Below are positions 47,086 to 54,410 of a stretch of 64,000 nt of DNA, piece after piece. Source of the stretch: Planctomycetaceae bacterium. GTDB taxonomy: Bacteria > Planctomycetota > Planctomycetia > Gemmatales > Gemmataceae. The notes beneath the pieces were generated by a model. That model ran no database searches, was not told the origin of the DNA, and saw nothing but the letters and a program-made list of their open reading frames with translations. Both the position numbers and the translations under genes were made by a program. The stretch spans positions 124,001 to 188,000 of the forward strand of contig PNLP01000006.1 in assembly GCA_013823135.1 (NCBI GenBank), read 5' to 3'. Positions within the stretch are counted from its first letter, which is position 1. The number at the start of each line of letters is the position of its first letter.

Positions 47086-47159
47086 GCGCGTTTAGCTCAG
47101 TTGGCTAGAGTACCACATTGACATTGTGGGGGTCACTGGTTCAAGTCCAGTAACGCGCA
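47086..47159 (+). tRNA. tRNA-Val (GAC)
   Basis: Full cloverleaf: acceptor GCGCGTT (47086-47092) with AACGCGC (47152-47158), discriminator A; D stem GCTC/GAGT; anticodon stem CCACA/TGTGG with loop TTGACAT, anticodon GAC; T stem ACTGG/CCAGT with loop TTCAAGT. CCA is not encoded. The integrase gene starts 128 bases downstream, so its 3' half is the likely integration target. Confidence 0.95.
47122..47159. other. Putative attachment site (3' half of tRNA-Val)
   Basis: Tyrosine recombinases of this kind usually use the anticodon-to-3' end of a tRNA as attB, leaving a copy at each end of the element. The second copy is not in the window, so the exact core cannot be set. Confidence 0.4.
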
Positions 47160-47287
47160 CTTGAATGACTACCGTTTGAGGGTAGTAACTGGTTGTAGCA
47201 TAGAAGCTTGCGACCAGACGTATTAGGGCACGGCAGCGGGTACGCGGTTGGTCTGCACGATTCGGCACGATTCGCAGGAAGCGAAGC

Positions 47288-48358
47288 ATGCCACGTCCAG
47301 GTCATCCGTGGTACCGGCGAGGCCGGTCCATGTGGTACGCGAATGTCGGCGGGAAACAAACCGCTCTCGGTGTCACAGACGAGAGTGACGAAGCCGGTGC
47401 GGTGGCGGTTTACCGCAGACTCACAGAGTCGATCACGTCCGAAGATTTTCTCCCAAACCCAACACATCTCCCCACCCCGCCTCCGCTCGACAGCGGGCTG
47501 ACCGTGCAGGTCGCCGTCGTGACATTCCTTGCAAAATCCGCCCTGAGGGGAATCAAGCAGAAGACCGTGTACGACTACCGTCTCGCTCTTAACCCATTCG
47601 TTGCGGAGTTTGGTCAACGGGTGCTTCACACGCTGGAGGCGGGCGAGGTCGAGCGGTGGGCGGACCGGCCGCACTGGTCGCAGTCCACCCAGAACACGTA
47701 CCTCGGTGTCGTGCAGACGCTCATGAAGTGGGCGAAGGTGACGGTCACCATCAGGCGACCGGCGAAGGAGTCGCGGGGGGCGGACTCGGTGTTGGCCGAC
47801 GAGCAGTTCGAGAAACTCCTCGCGGGCATCCGGTCGTCGCCCCGCGGTGGCGCTGGCGACTTCAAGCCACTGCTGATTCTGCTTCGTGAAACCGGTGCAC
47901 GCCCGCAAGAGATCGCGGCACTTACGATTGAACAAGTCGATTGGCCCAACGCCAGCGTTCGCCTGAAGGAGCACAAAACCCGGCGGCACGGAGGCGAGCG
48001 TATCATCCACTTCTCGGAGCGGGCGATGGCGATCCTGCAAGCCCACCGGGAGCGACACGCGACCGGCCTGCTGTTCCCCACGAAGTGCGGCAACCGATAC
48101 AAGGCAGCCACCATTGGCGACCGGGTGAGGGACGCATCAAAACGCTCGGGCGTGAAGGCGACGGCCTATGGACTCGGACGGCACTCGTTCTGCACCGCCG
48201 CACTGGTCGCGGGCGTGCCTGACGCAGTGGTCGCGGCCCTGGTCGGGCACAAGGGGACGACCATGCTGCACCGCCATTACTCCCACATCGGCGAAAACGC
48301 CCGCGTCATGAAGGCCGCAATCGAGCAGGTGAGCAAGGCGAAGGGGAAAGCAGGGTGA
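47288..48358 (+). CDS. int: Tyrosine recombinase (integrase)
   Basis: A 356-residue phage-type integrase. The N-terminal 150 residues contain an arm-binding-like part (WYANVGGKQTALGVTD) and a SAM-like core-binding domain (TVQVAVVTFLAKSALRGIKQ). The catalytic domain has the first arginine in ETGARPQEIAALT, the Kx-beta turn KTRRHGGER, a slightly altered box II (YGLGRHSFCTAAL), VGHKGTTMLHRHY with histidine and the tyrosine nucleophile. GGAAG lies just before the ATG. Points away from the tRNA, as usual for an integrase next to attL. Confidence 0.93.
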   Translation: MPRPGHPWYRRGRSMWYANVGGKQTALGVTDESDEAGAVAVYRRLTESITSEDFLPNPTHLPTPPPLDSGLTVQVAVVTFLAKSALRGIKQKTVYDYRLALNPFVAEFGQRVLHTLEAGEVERWADRPHWSQSTQNTYLGVVQTLMKWAKVTVTIRRPAKESRGADSVLADEQFEKLLAGIRSSPRGGAGDFKPLLILLRETGARPQEIAALTIEQVDWPNASVRLKEHKTRRHGGERIIHFSERAMAILQAHRERHATGLLFPTKCGNRYKAATIGDRVRDASKRSGVKATAYGLGRHSFCTAALVAGVPDAVVAALVGHKGTTMLHRHYSHIGENARVMKAAIEQVSKAKGKAG

Positions 48359-48476
48359 CGGGGACTTGCCAGAATCCTCGACCGCGCTACAGTGCAATTG
48401 GAGCCCTTGGCCCCACGTTACTACACCCGGTTATGGGCGAGCCGGGAAATGGCGTGAAGGCTTCAAGGCTCCTTTT

Positions 48477-48548
48477 TGGGGAGTGGAGAAGTAGCAACTC
48501 GCCAGGCTCATAACCTGGAGATCGCTGGTGCGAACCCAGCCTCCCCGA
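48477..48548 (+). tRNA. tRNA-Met-like (CAT), atypical
   Basis: A 72-base cloverleaf: acceptor TGGGGAG/CTCCCCG (first pair U-G), short D arm GAG/CTC whose loop lacks the usual GG, anticodon stem CCAGG/CCTGG with loop CTCATAA (anticodon CAT), variable AGATC, T stem GCTGG/CCAGC with loop TGCGAAC in place of TTCRA. Encoded by the mobile element. Could be elongator Met or, if lysidinylated, Ile2; the deviating loops suggest a phage-type or decaying tRNA. Confidence 0.75.
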
Positions 48549-48550
48549 CT

Positions 48551-48606
48551 GAAGGCTTGGGGATTGTGTGCTGACCGCAAAGCGGAGGTCACGATACCAA
48601 GCCTTC
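48551..48606. repeat. Long stem-loop downstream of the island tRNA
   Basis: GAAGGCTTGG (48551-48560) pairs with CCAAGCCTTC (48597-48606); inside is a second small hairpin (CCGCAAAGCGG). May be a processing signal or terminator of the tRNA transcript. Confidence 0.5.
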
Positions 48607-48723
48607 TCTGATACCACCTGTGAGAGAGGCGATCTGAACCCCGGGCTTCGGTCCGGGCGAATGTGAGCCGGGCAGAATACCCCGCGACCGAACTCGAAAG
48701 AGGGAAGTCGCGGGGTTCTGTTT

Positions 48724-49377
48724 TTAGAAGGGGATCTCGGCAGGATCGGGCTCGACGTCGATTCGCTCGAACTCCTCACTCATCCAGTTGGGCAGGCCCT
48801 TGAGAAGCTGCTTCCGCGTGCCAGTGATGAGCGTGCTGAACAGCTCCTCCGCATTCTGCCCGAGTCGCATGTCCACCCGCCAGTCGCCGTGAGCTGGTGC
48901 CACCTCGACCGCAATCAACGGCCTGTGCTCCCACCGGTGGAACAGGAACCGCTCGACCGGGTTGTTCGCCAGACACTCACGCATCAAATGCCCAAGCATC
49001 CGACCGTCAAACCCGTCCCGGTTGCCGAGGGATACGGTCGCAATGAACCCCCGGCCAAACTCGTAGACCGCGTGGACCGAGTCGTAACTGAACCGCACCG
49101 TGTTGAATGAGGTTTCGGAGCCGAGCATGCCCGCATCAAGCCGGGCCGTCTTCGGTAGCCACCTCGTACCCCACTTCTTGAGCAGCGATTCCTCGCGGCC
49201 AATTGGCGGGTCGATGAGTGTCTCGGCTGCACTGGACACCTGAAGTCGGATGAACTCCGCCCGTGCCCTCGACGCGGCCGTGTTCTGTTCCTCCAACCAG
49301 TCCGCGTAAACAACCCGGTGCGTGTTCTCGTTGGGGTCGTCAAGGATCGCGCGGACAAAGCTATCTTGCTCGGTCAT
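48724..49377 (-). CDS. TIGR02996-domain protein
   Basis: A 217-residue protein. Its first 45 residues are the planctomycete TIGR02996 motif: FVRAILDDPNENTHRVVYADWLEE followed by RARAEFIRLQ (quoted in parts: FVRAILDDPNENTHR, VVYADWLEE). This short domain is characteristic of Gemmata-type genomes and of unknown function, often heading leucine-rich-repeat proteins; here it heads a beta-rich domain with no leucine-rich repeats. Last gene of a three-gene unit on the minus strand, overlapping the 53-residue gene by ATGA. Confidence 0.82.
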   Translation of the reverse strand: MTEQDSFVRAILDDPNENTHRVVYADWLEEQNTAASRARAEFIRLQVSSAAETLIDPPIGREESLLKKWGTRWLPKTARLDAGMLGSETSFNTVRFSYDSVHAVYEFGRGFIATVSLGNRDGFDGRMLGHLMRECLANNPVERFLFHRWEHRPLIAVEVAPAHGDWRVDMRLGQNAEELFSTLITGTRKQLLKGLPNWMSEEFERIDVEPDPAEIPF

Positions 49378-49535
49378 CGGTGTTTCCTCAGAGCGTTTCG
49401 GCTGACCACGTGCAGCGTGCCGTCGTCGAACTCAACCAGTGCCGAGTTCATCGCCCCGCGTGCGATCATGCGGCACCTTCGGCCGTGGAGCTCTGGCAGG
49501 TACTTCCGCCAGCGGTAGACGAGCGGGAAGTTCAT
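49374..49535 (-). CDS. 53-residue basic protein
   Basis: A very small gene that is easily missed. It runs ATG 49535 to TGA 49374 and overlaps the stop of the zinc-ribbon gene (ATGA at 49535-49532) and the start of the TIGR02996 gene (ATGA at 49377-49374). The double overlap is the main evidence that it is real. The product is basic (many Arg/Lys), starts MNFPLVYRWRKYL and ends with a small beta-like stretch (SALVEFDDGTLHVVSRNAL). Function unknown. Confidence 0.7.
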   Translation of the reverse strand: MNFPLVYRWRKYLPELHGRRCRMIARGAMNSALVEFDDGTLHVVSRNALRKHR

Positions 49536-49795
49536 GGTGCCTCACGATCAAGAATGCCTCCGCACGACCCACACCGCGGCGATGCCGCACGGATCATCGC
49601 GAGTTTGAAGACCGCATCGGAGGCTCCGCACGATCGGCACCGCATCTTGATCCTCATCGGCGGGTTCTTTTCTCGCCTCTCGGTTCGCTTCCTCTCGGAG
49701 ACTGTGACCGGTTTGTTCCGCATCACATCCTTCCATGTTGCTCCGGGAAGGTACTTGGGTTTTGGTTCTTGACGCTTCTTTTTTGATCTGGCCAT
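49532..49795 (-). CDS. Small zinc-ribbon protein
   Basis: An 87-residue protein starting at the ATG at 49795, preceded by a G-rich GGCGGATGTG. It begins with a basic segment (MARSKKKRQEPKPKYLPG) and ends in a zinc ribbon with CRSCGAS and CGSCGG. First gene of the three-gene minus-strand unit; ATGA overlap with the 53-residue gene. Likely nucleic-acid binding, by fold only. Confidence 0.7.
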   Translation of the reverse strand: MARSKKKRQEPKPKYLPGATWKDVMRNKPVTVSERKRTERREKNPPMRIKMRCRSCGASDAVFKLAMIRAASPRCGSCGGILDREAP

Positions 49796-50620
49796 CACAT
49801 CCGCCCCACCGATTCGATCAGTGTCTTTCCCTTCATGGGATGTCTTTTGTCTTCCTGCCTTTGGCGTGCCACCTGAACCGTTCAGGTGCGAAAGCATGAG
49901 CGCAATCTGGCTATCCCTTCCCCGCAGCACTTGTAACGCGCCCTGCATTTGTCGCCAGCACTCTCGCACTGGTGACCCGCCCCGGTGTTACCCGTGAGGC
50001 ATCCTCGGCGCTACGAACAATGGTTCCGCCGTGCCGGACCATCCAGGCACATCGCGGCGTTCCGTCAGCAGCACTCGTCACGTCTCAGGTGAGAATGCCA
50101 AGCAGTTTTGCGGGGGTGGTCAATTCACACCCCGGAGGGTCAACCTCCGGCCGGTAACCCCGACGTCGGGCAGGCGTCAACCTGGCGATCGGTCGGTCCG
50201 AGCCACCACTGAAACGAAATCTCCACCGAAGCCACGCAGGGCCGACGCTCGGGGGAACACGCTTGCCACTCGGGGGCTAGGCCAAGAGGATTTTTCAGCG
50301 GAGCGGCTTGATGGAGATCACAGGACGTGTGTATAGTGATCTTCGTCAGTTTGCTCAGCGAGCGGACCACTTCTTGGCAGTGGGGGTCCGCTCGCTTCTG
50401 TTTACACTTCCCTCAAACGCCCATCAAGCCTCGTTAGCAACTTTTGTCCATTTCTGTCAGCACGTACACCTTGGTGCCATCCCCATCCTACAACCGGAAC
50501 GTCTCACCGGTTCCCCCGCGTGACGATGTTCGCACATCCGCTTGCACGGTTCGTAACCGTACCGCATAATTCCCCCAGACAGCATTAGTGATCGCATGTA
50601 TAGGTAGTCGAGGTTTGGCC
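49796..50620. other. Intergenic region with hairpins, no gene seen
   Basis: About 825 bases between the minus-strand three-gene unit and the winged-helix gene. Contains a perfect small hairpin (CCGGAGG 50132-50138 with CCTCCGG 50144-50150) and the terminator-like stem at 50358-50395. Short open frames here lack ribosome sites and sequence features of real proteins. Confidence 0.5.
50358..50395. terminator. Terminator-like stem-loop
   Basis: GCGAGCGGACC (50358-50368) pairs perfectly with GGTCCGCTCGC (50385-50395), followed on the plus strand by TTCTGTTT. No upstream plus-strand gene is evident, so it could also be a structured RNA or regulatory element. Confidence 0.5.
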
Positions 50621-50905
50621 ATGACGACTGCAACCAGAGAACTGGAGTTCATCGCCCCGGAAACCGTGGCGTTCAGGAAGAAGAAGGTCCGCGTCGGCGG
50701 CACGAGCTACCGCCTGCTCCAGACGATGTTCGCGTCAACGACCGGCGTCGTGAGCGTCGCGGACCTCTGTCCCCAGGTGTGGGGTCGCACCGATGTTGAG
50801 CACAACACCGTGAAGGGGGCCGTTCACCGGGCACGGCAAGTCCTGATGGGACTCCGCCACCCACTGCGATGCATGCTCGACGGGGACGTGGTTCGACTGG
50901 AGTGA
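50621..50905 (+). CDS. Small winged-helix DNA-binding protein
   Basis: A 94-residue protein resembling the stand-alone output domain of OmpR/PhoB regulators: strand block KKKVRVGGTSYRLLQTMFAS, helix VSVADLCPQVWG, then recognition helix TVKGAVHRARQVLMGL and beta hairpin MLDGDVVRLE. No receiver domain. Likely an element-encoded transcription regulator. Immediately followed by two copies of the 16-bp island palindrome. Confidence 0.7.
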   Translation: MTTATRELEFIAPETVAFRKKKVRVGGTSYRLLQTMFASTTGVVSVADLCPQVWGRTDVEHNTVKGAVHRARQVLMGLRHPLRCMLDGDVVRLE

Positions 50906-50908
50906 GCT

Positions 50909-50924
50909 TCGCCCGCGCGGGCGA
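50909..50924. repeat. Island palindrome TCGCCCGCGCGGGCGA, copy 1
   Basis: Exact 16-bp palindrome, 4 bases after the winged-helix gene stop. Confidence 0.9.
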
Positions 50925-50958
50925 GATTCAGGCGGGAAGTGAAAGTGATGGAGAGGCT

Positions 50959-50974
50959 TCGCCCGCGCGGGCGA
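50959..50974. repeat. Island palindrome, copy 2
   Basis: Same 16 bp, 50 bases from copy 1, between the winged-helix gene and the end of the minus-strand repressor gene. Confidence 0.9.
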
Positions 50975-50978
50975 GGAG

Positions 50979-51218
50979 CTAGACAGGCTTAGGTGGCCAG
51001 TGACCTTCGCTCTCAAGCCTCATCCGAACAGAGTCGTTGACGTACTGCGTGAAGTCCTGAGCAAGCTCCGCAGCTCGTTGCTCGGCAGCCTTTGCGAGGG
51101 CCGCCCGAATGCGAGCGGGCTTGAACGGCTTGCGGCTTTCCTCAGAACGGTTTTCTGATTCCACCGCTTCGGCTTCCGGCTTCTTCTTTTGTCCCATAGC
51201 CACAGTTTGCAGAACCAT
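50979..51218 (-). CDS. Small basic/helical probable repressor
   Basis: A 79-residue protein. The ATG at 51218 has GAGG eight bases upstream; the ATG at 51197 has none. A charged N-terminal part (GQKKKPEAEAVESENRSEES) precedes a helical region ending QDFTQYVNDSVRMRLESEGHW, which resembles the C-terminal helix of ribbon-helix-helix or related small DNA-binding proteins. It is divergent from the long island operon and its own start codon lies within one of four CCATTGG repeats, which fits an autoregulated repressor. Function is inferred from context. Confidence 0.55.
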   Translation of the reverse strand: MVLQTVAMGQKKKPEAEAVESENRSEESRKPFKPARIRAALAKAAEQRAAELAQDFTQYVNDSVRMRLESEGHWPPKPV

Positions 51219-51325
51219 TGGCGATACCTCAAGTGGTCGCAGTGTGAACCATTCAGTTTTTCGGACCCAATGGAAGTCCATTGGCGGAAAAACCGAATTA
51301 ATGTTGACCAGTGGATACCCATTGG
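51215..51325. promoter_or_regulatory. Divergent operator region with four CCATTGG/CCAATGG sites
   Basis: Sites at 51215-51221, 51267-51273, 51278-51284 and 51319-51325. The middle two face each other across four bases, and the last sits in the perfect palindrome ATACCCATTGGGTAT (51315-51329) directly before a TATACA box at 51335-51340. Lies between the repressor-like gene and the main operon. Confidence 0.6.
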
Positions 51326-51372
51326 GTATCTTGTTATACAGATGGCACACATGACCCAGAAGGAACCCAGGC

Positions 51373-52233
51373 ATGATCTGCACGTCCCCTGCCCTGCCCG
51401 TTGAAGCCGCGACCGCGAGCCTCGTCCCCTGCACGTGGTGTGCGGGTGCGTGTTGGGAGCCGAGCGAAGAGGGTTCGCCGATCCCGTGCATGGAGTGTGA
51501 CGGGGGCGGGTGGCAGCCGCAGGTGATCGACCTGGGGGCGAGCCGCAGCTACCGCAGCCGGACGATCAAGTTCAACCCCGGCACGGGCGACCTGATCATC
51601 ATCCGCGTGAAGGCGAAGAAGCCGGCCGTCGAGCGGTACACCCTCCGCGAGATGGTGCCAGATCAGGTCATCGGCGGCGAACCCGGCAGGGCCTTCGAGT
51701 GCAACAAGCTGTCGAGCGGCGATCGCCACCACATCTGGGTGAGCCGCCACGGGTGGACGTGCGACTGCGGAGCGAAGTCCTGGGAGGCTTCCGCACGCGG
51801 GAACGCACGGGCGTACTACGCGGGCGACCAGCAATTCGCGACGGCCGGCTGCACGCACCTGGATGCCATCAAGTCTCTGCTCACCGCGGGTCTGCTGGAC
51901 CTGCCCCGCGAGTCGCGGACCAAGAACATTGAGGCCATCATGACCAAGCAAGAGCAGAGCGACCCGTTGCCGGTCACCCTGACCCACATCGTCCGCGAGA
52001 CGGACGTGGTGACGATCCCCGGTACCTCCATCAAGGTCATGATCGCCTACGTCGGCCTGACCAACGTCGTGTTCGGGGTCGTGGACCCGCTCGACGACAA
52101 GCACATCATTTACACCCCGCAGACTTACACCGGTTGGACCGTGCCCCTGCTCGGCGACTGGAACGCGAAGGTCATCGACGTCCGCGATGACCGGTCGGCG
52201 GTCGTGACCTTCGAGCCAACCCAACCGGACTGA
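51373..52233 (+). CDS. Zinc-binding hypothetical protein, first gene of main island operon
   Basis: A 286-residue protein. Residues 20-50 hold two CxxC pairs (CTWCAG, CMECDGGGW), a DnaJ-type or ribbon-like zinc site; residues 100-160 hold a second cysteine/histidine cluster (WTCDCGAKSWEAS... AGCTHLDA) reminiscent of a SWIM-type finger. The C-terminal 95 residues are beta-rich (VTIPGTSIKVMIAYVG). An in-frame ATG near 51940 could serve a shorter product. Not assignable to a named family; AGGA lies a few bases upstream of the ATG. Confidence 0.6.
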   Translation: MICTSPALPVEAATASLVPCTWCAGACWEPSEEGSPIPCMECDGGGWQPQVIDLGASRSYRSRTIKFNPGTGDLIIIRVKAKKPAVERYTLREMVPDQVIGGEPGRAFECNKLSSGDRHHIWVSRHGWTCDCGAKSWEASARGNARAYYAGDQQFATAGCTHLDAIKSLLTAGLLDLPRESRTKNIEAIMTKQEQSDPLPVTLTHIVRETDVVTIPGTSIKVMIAYVGLTNVVFGVVDPLDDKHIIYTPQTYTGWTVPLLGDWNAKVIDVRDDRSAVVTFEPTQPD

Positions 52234-52249
52234 CTCCCCGTCCATTCCC

Positions 52250-52265
52250 TCGCCCGCGCGGGCGA
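52250..52265. repeat. Island palindrome, copy 3
   Basis: Same 16-bp palindrome, between two genes of the main operon. Confidence 0.9.
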
Positions 52266-52293
52266 GGACTTACCCACCAACAAGGAGATGGCG

Positions 52294-52494
52294 GTGAACG
52301 ACATCGACATGACCCCGCGGGACCGGTTCGCGAGCTTCGCCCTGATGGGCCTGCTGGCGAGCGACGACGCGGCGGACTTTCCCACGCAGGATCTCGACCT
52401 GCCGAACGTGAAGTTCGACCGACGCAAGACCGCCGCCCGGTACGCGGAGACGGCGTACATCCTGGCCGACGCGATGCTCGAAGCCCGCAAGTAA
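52294..52494 (+). CDS. 66-residue phage-type hypothetical protein
   Basis: The start is decided by the ribosome site: AAGGAG at 52282-52287 touches the ATG at 52288 but stands six bases before the GTG at 52294, which is therefore preferred. The sequence begins MNDIDMTPRDRFASFALMGLL, a pattern found in many short phage and prophage proteins of unknown function (MTPRD.FA...L.GLLA). The rest is acidic and helical, ending YAETAYILADAMLEARK. Confidence 0.7.
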   Translation: MNDIDMTPRDRFASFALMGLLASDDAADFPTQDLDLPNVKFDRRKTAARYAETAYILADAMLEARK

Positions 52495-52526
52495 CACCCC
52501 ACTCACCACCTGTCGGAGGAACCGAA

Positions 52527-52955
52527 ATGGAAAGCTGGAGGTTGGTTTGGAGAGACGGGTTTGCACCGTCCATGACCACTTCATCGTTGGTGGCCTTGCA
52601 AGATGGGTTGCGTGCCAATGATCAGCGACTGGTTCAGGGCGTGACTACAGTCCCGTGCCCGCTCGCGTCGCCATCCGGCACGCCCGTCGAGGGCGCCTGC
52701 CTCGTTGGGTACTGCGAGATGATGAGCAAGAGTCTCGGCACCGTGGGCGAGGTAGAGGAGTCGTTTGCCGACCTGTGCTTTGAAGCCGATCAGCGTCTTG
52801 GCGAACCCGCCGCCTGTCGGTGGTTCCTCAACTGGTTCGACGACACAGACCGCGAAATCGTCCGCACCGAAATGCTCGCCGAGGTCGAACTGGCCCTCTC
52901 GCAACGAACCGCCCAACTCACCCCCAGCCTGAAAGGGCTCCCATGCTCGTCCTGA
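52527..52955 (+). CDS. Hypothetical protein
   Basis: A 142-residue protein with a strong GGAGGAACCGAA ribosome site. Not recognised. The N-terminal half is mixed, the C-terminal half is helical and acidic (VGEVEESFADLCFEADQRL, TDREIVRTEMLAEVELAL). Its last 13 bases overlap the csrA-like gene. Confidence 0.6.
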   Translation: MESWRLVWRDGFAPSMTTSSLVALQDGLRANDQRLVQGVTTVPCPLASPSGTPVEGACLVGYCEMMSKSLGTVGEVEESFADLCFEADQRLGEPAACRWFLNWFDDTDREIVRTEMLAEVELALSQRTAQLTPSLKGLPCSS

Positions 52956-53173
52956 CACGCACTGCCCCGCCGGACTGGGGCACCGACCGAGGCGACCGCG
53001 AGAACGAGGTGATCCTGGTCCTGCCCGACGGGCAGCGGGTCACGGTCGTCATGCTCACCCGGTACACCTCACGCGGGACGACCCGCCTGAAGGTGGCGAT
53101 CGACGCTCCACTCGACGTCAAGGTGATCCGCGGCGAGCTGGACACCAAGGCCGCTTCGGCCGGGGCACGCTGA
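52943..53173 (+). CDS. csrA: CsrA-like RNA-binding protein
   Basis: A 76-residue protein with the CsrA/RsmA pattern: MLVLTR at the start, then ENEVILVLPDGQRVTVVML and the hallmark RLKVAIDAPLDVKVIRGEL, corresponding to the G-I-x-A-P-x-x-V-x-x-x-R-x-E-I end of CsrA. The first beta strand is separated from the second by about 10 extra residues. Arg in VIRGEL and the N-terminal LTR (RNA-contacting positions in CsrA) are kept. It would bind GGA-containing leaders and repress translation. Next gene starts in its stop codon (TGATG). Confidence 0.75.
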   Translation: MLVLTRTAPPDWGTDRGDRENEVILVLPDGQRVTVVMLTRYTSRGTTRLKVAIDAPLDVKVIRGELDTKAASAGAR

Positions 53174-53673
53174 TGGCCCGGTACTGCCTCGACTGCAAAG
53201 ACCCGATCGAGCCGGATCCGGGTCAAACGAAACGCAGGGACCGGTGCCCCGCCTGCAACGAACTGGCACTGGTTCTCCTGGGCATAGAGATCGCAAGCCG
53301 CGGTGCCCGGCCGACTCCGAAGGTCGTTCCTTCCGGGTCGAGTTCTACGCCCTCATCATCGCCCTCGGTGGCCGACTCTTCGAGTGACGCCATGACCGCA
53401 ACGGAACCTCGACCGCTCACCGATCAGCAACGCAAGGTGCTCACCGCGATCGTGACCTTCTGGGGCGAGCACCAGCGGCCGCCGAGCATCCGCGAGATTT
53501 GCGACGCACTCGGATTCAGCGGCCCGAACGCCATCACTTACCACATGAAGGCTCTGGTCCGGAAGGGCTTCATTCGCATGGGCCACAAGGAGGCTCGGTC
53601 GATCGAAGTCGTGGCCCTCACCGACTCGGTCGCCATCATCGCAGCCAACTACCTCAAAACTCTCAAGGGATGA
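53173..53673 (+). CDS. Zinc-ribbon / LexA-type DNA-binding protein without protease domain
   Basis: A 166-residue fusion. Residues 1-36 carry CLDC and CPAC, a zinc ribbon. A Ser/Pro-rich linker leads to a LexA N-terminal winged helix (LTDQQRKVLTAIVTFWGEH, PPSIREICDALGFSG, ITYHMKALVRKGFI). The serine protease domain of LexA is missing, so it cannot self-cleave on DNA damage. Start overlaps the csrA-like stop. Possibly an SOS-box-reading or operator-binding regulator of the element. Confidence 0.75.
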   Translation: MARYCLDCKDPIEPDPGQTKRRDRCPACNELALVLLGIEIASRGARPTPKVVPSGSSSTPSSSPSVADSSSDAMTATEPRPLTDQQRKVLTAIVTFWGEHQRPPSIREICDALGFSGPNAITYHMKALVRKGFIRMGHKEARSIEVVALTDSVAIIAANYLKTLKG

Positions 53674-53677
53674 ACCC

Positions 53678-54409
53678 GTGACCACGACGAACGAGAAATC
53701 GACGCAGCAGATCGAGGAGGCACTCGCCCGGCACTTCGACCCCGACGAGGTGAAGTGGAAGCCGCAGATGGTCCGCGGCGACAAGGCCCTGGCGATCGCC
53801 TACGTGGACGCCCGCGTGATTCAGGACCGCCTCGACGACGCGGTCGGGATCGGCGGCTGGAAGACGGACTACCTCCACGTCGCCAACGGCTCCGTCGAGT
53901 GCCGCCTGTCGCTCTGGATCAACGGCCAGTGGGTGACCAAGGCCGATGTGGGCTCGACGAGCGAGCAGCCGGACGAGGGGGACCGGGTCAAGGCAGCCTA
54001 CAGCGACGCACTCAAGCGGGCAGCCGTGGCGTTCGGTGCGGGTCGCTACCTGTACCGCCTCCCGCAGCAGTGGTGCCCTTACGACGCCAAGGCCCGGAAA
54101 TTCACGAACACGCCGAAGCTCCCGCAGTGGGCCATCCCCGCGGATTGCAAGCCGTGCGGACCGAATATCGCGGGCAAGGTCGCGGCACTGATCAAGGTCG
54201 TGTGCGAGCGGTCCAACAAGGATCTCAAGCAGGCCACCGACAAGCTCCTGGAGGAGTACCGCATCCCGGTCGGCAAGGGGCTGGAGACGCTCCGCCACCG
54301 GGACGCCGCCGAGGTGCTCCAGAGGCTCGGGAAGGCCGTCGAGGATCTGGCCCGAAAGGAACCCGTGAAACCAACGCAGACACCGGCGATCGCCGGGAAG
54401 GCGGGCTGA
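53678..54409 (+). CDS. Rad52/Rad22-like single-strand annealing protein
   Basis: A 243-residue recombination mediator of the Rad52 superfamily, common in phages. It starts at a GTG with AAGGGA upstream. Core motifs: RGDKALAIAYVDARVIQDRLD, GIGGWKTDYLHV, VECRLSLWINGQWVTKADVG, VKAAYSDALKRAAVAFGAGRYLY (in parts: VKAAYSDALKRAAVAFG, AGRYLYRLP). A charged C-terminal tail of 100 residues follows. It would coat single-stranded DNA and promote annealing during element replication or recombination. Confidence 0.85.
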   Translation: MTTTNEKSTQQIEEALARHFDPDEVKWKPQMVRGDKALAIAYVDARVIQDRLDDAVGIGGWKTDYLHVANGSVECRLSLWINGQWVTKADVGSTSEQPDEGDRVKAAYSDALKRAAVAFGAGRYLYRLPQQWCPYDAKARKFTNTPKLPQWAIPADCKPCGPNIAGKVAALIKVVCERSNKDLKQATDKLLEEYRIPVGKGLETLRHRDAAEVLQRLGKAVEDLARKEPVKPTQTPAIAGKAG

Positions 54410-54410
54410 G

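Noticed and set aside
49970..50370. Short open frames on both strands in the island intergenic region
   Set aside because: Low-complexity Arg/Pro-rich translations without ribosome sites; treated as non-coding.
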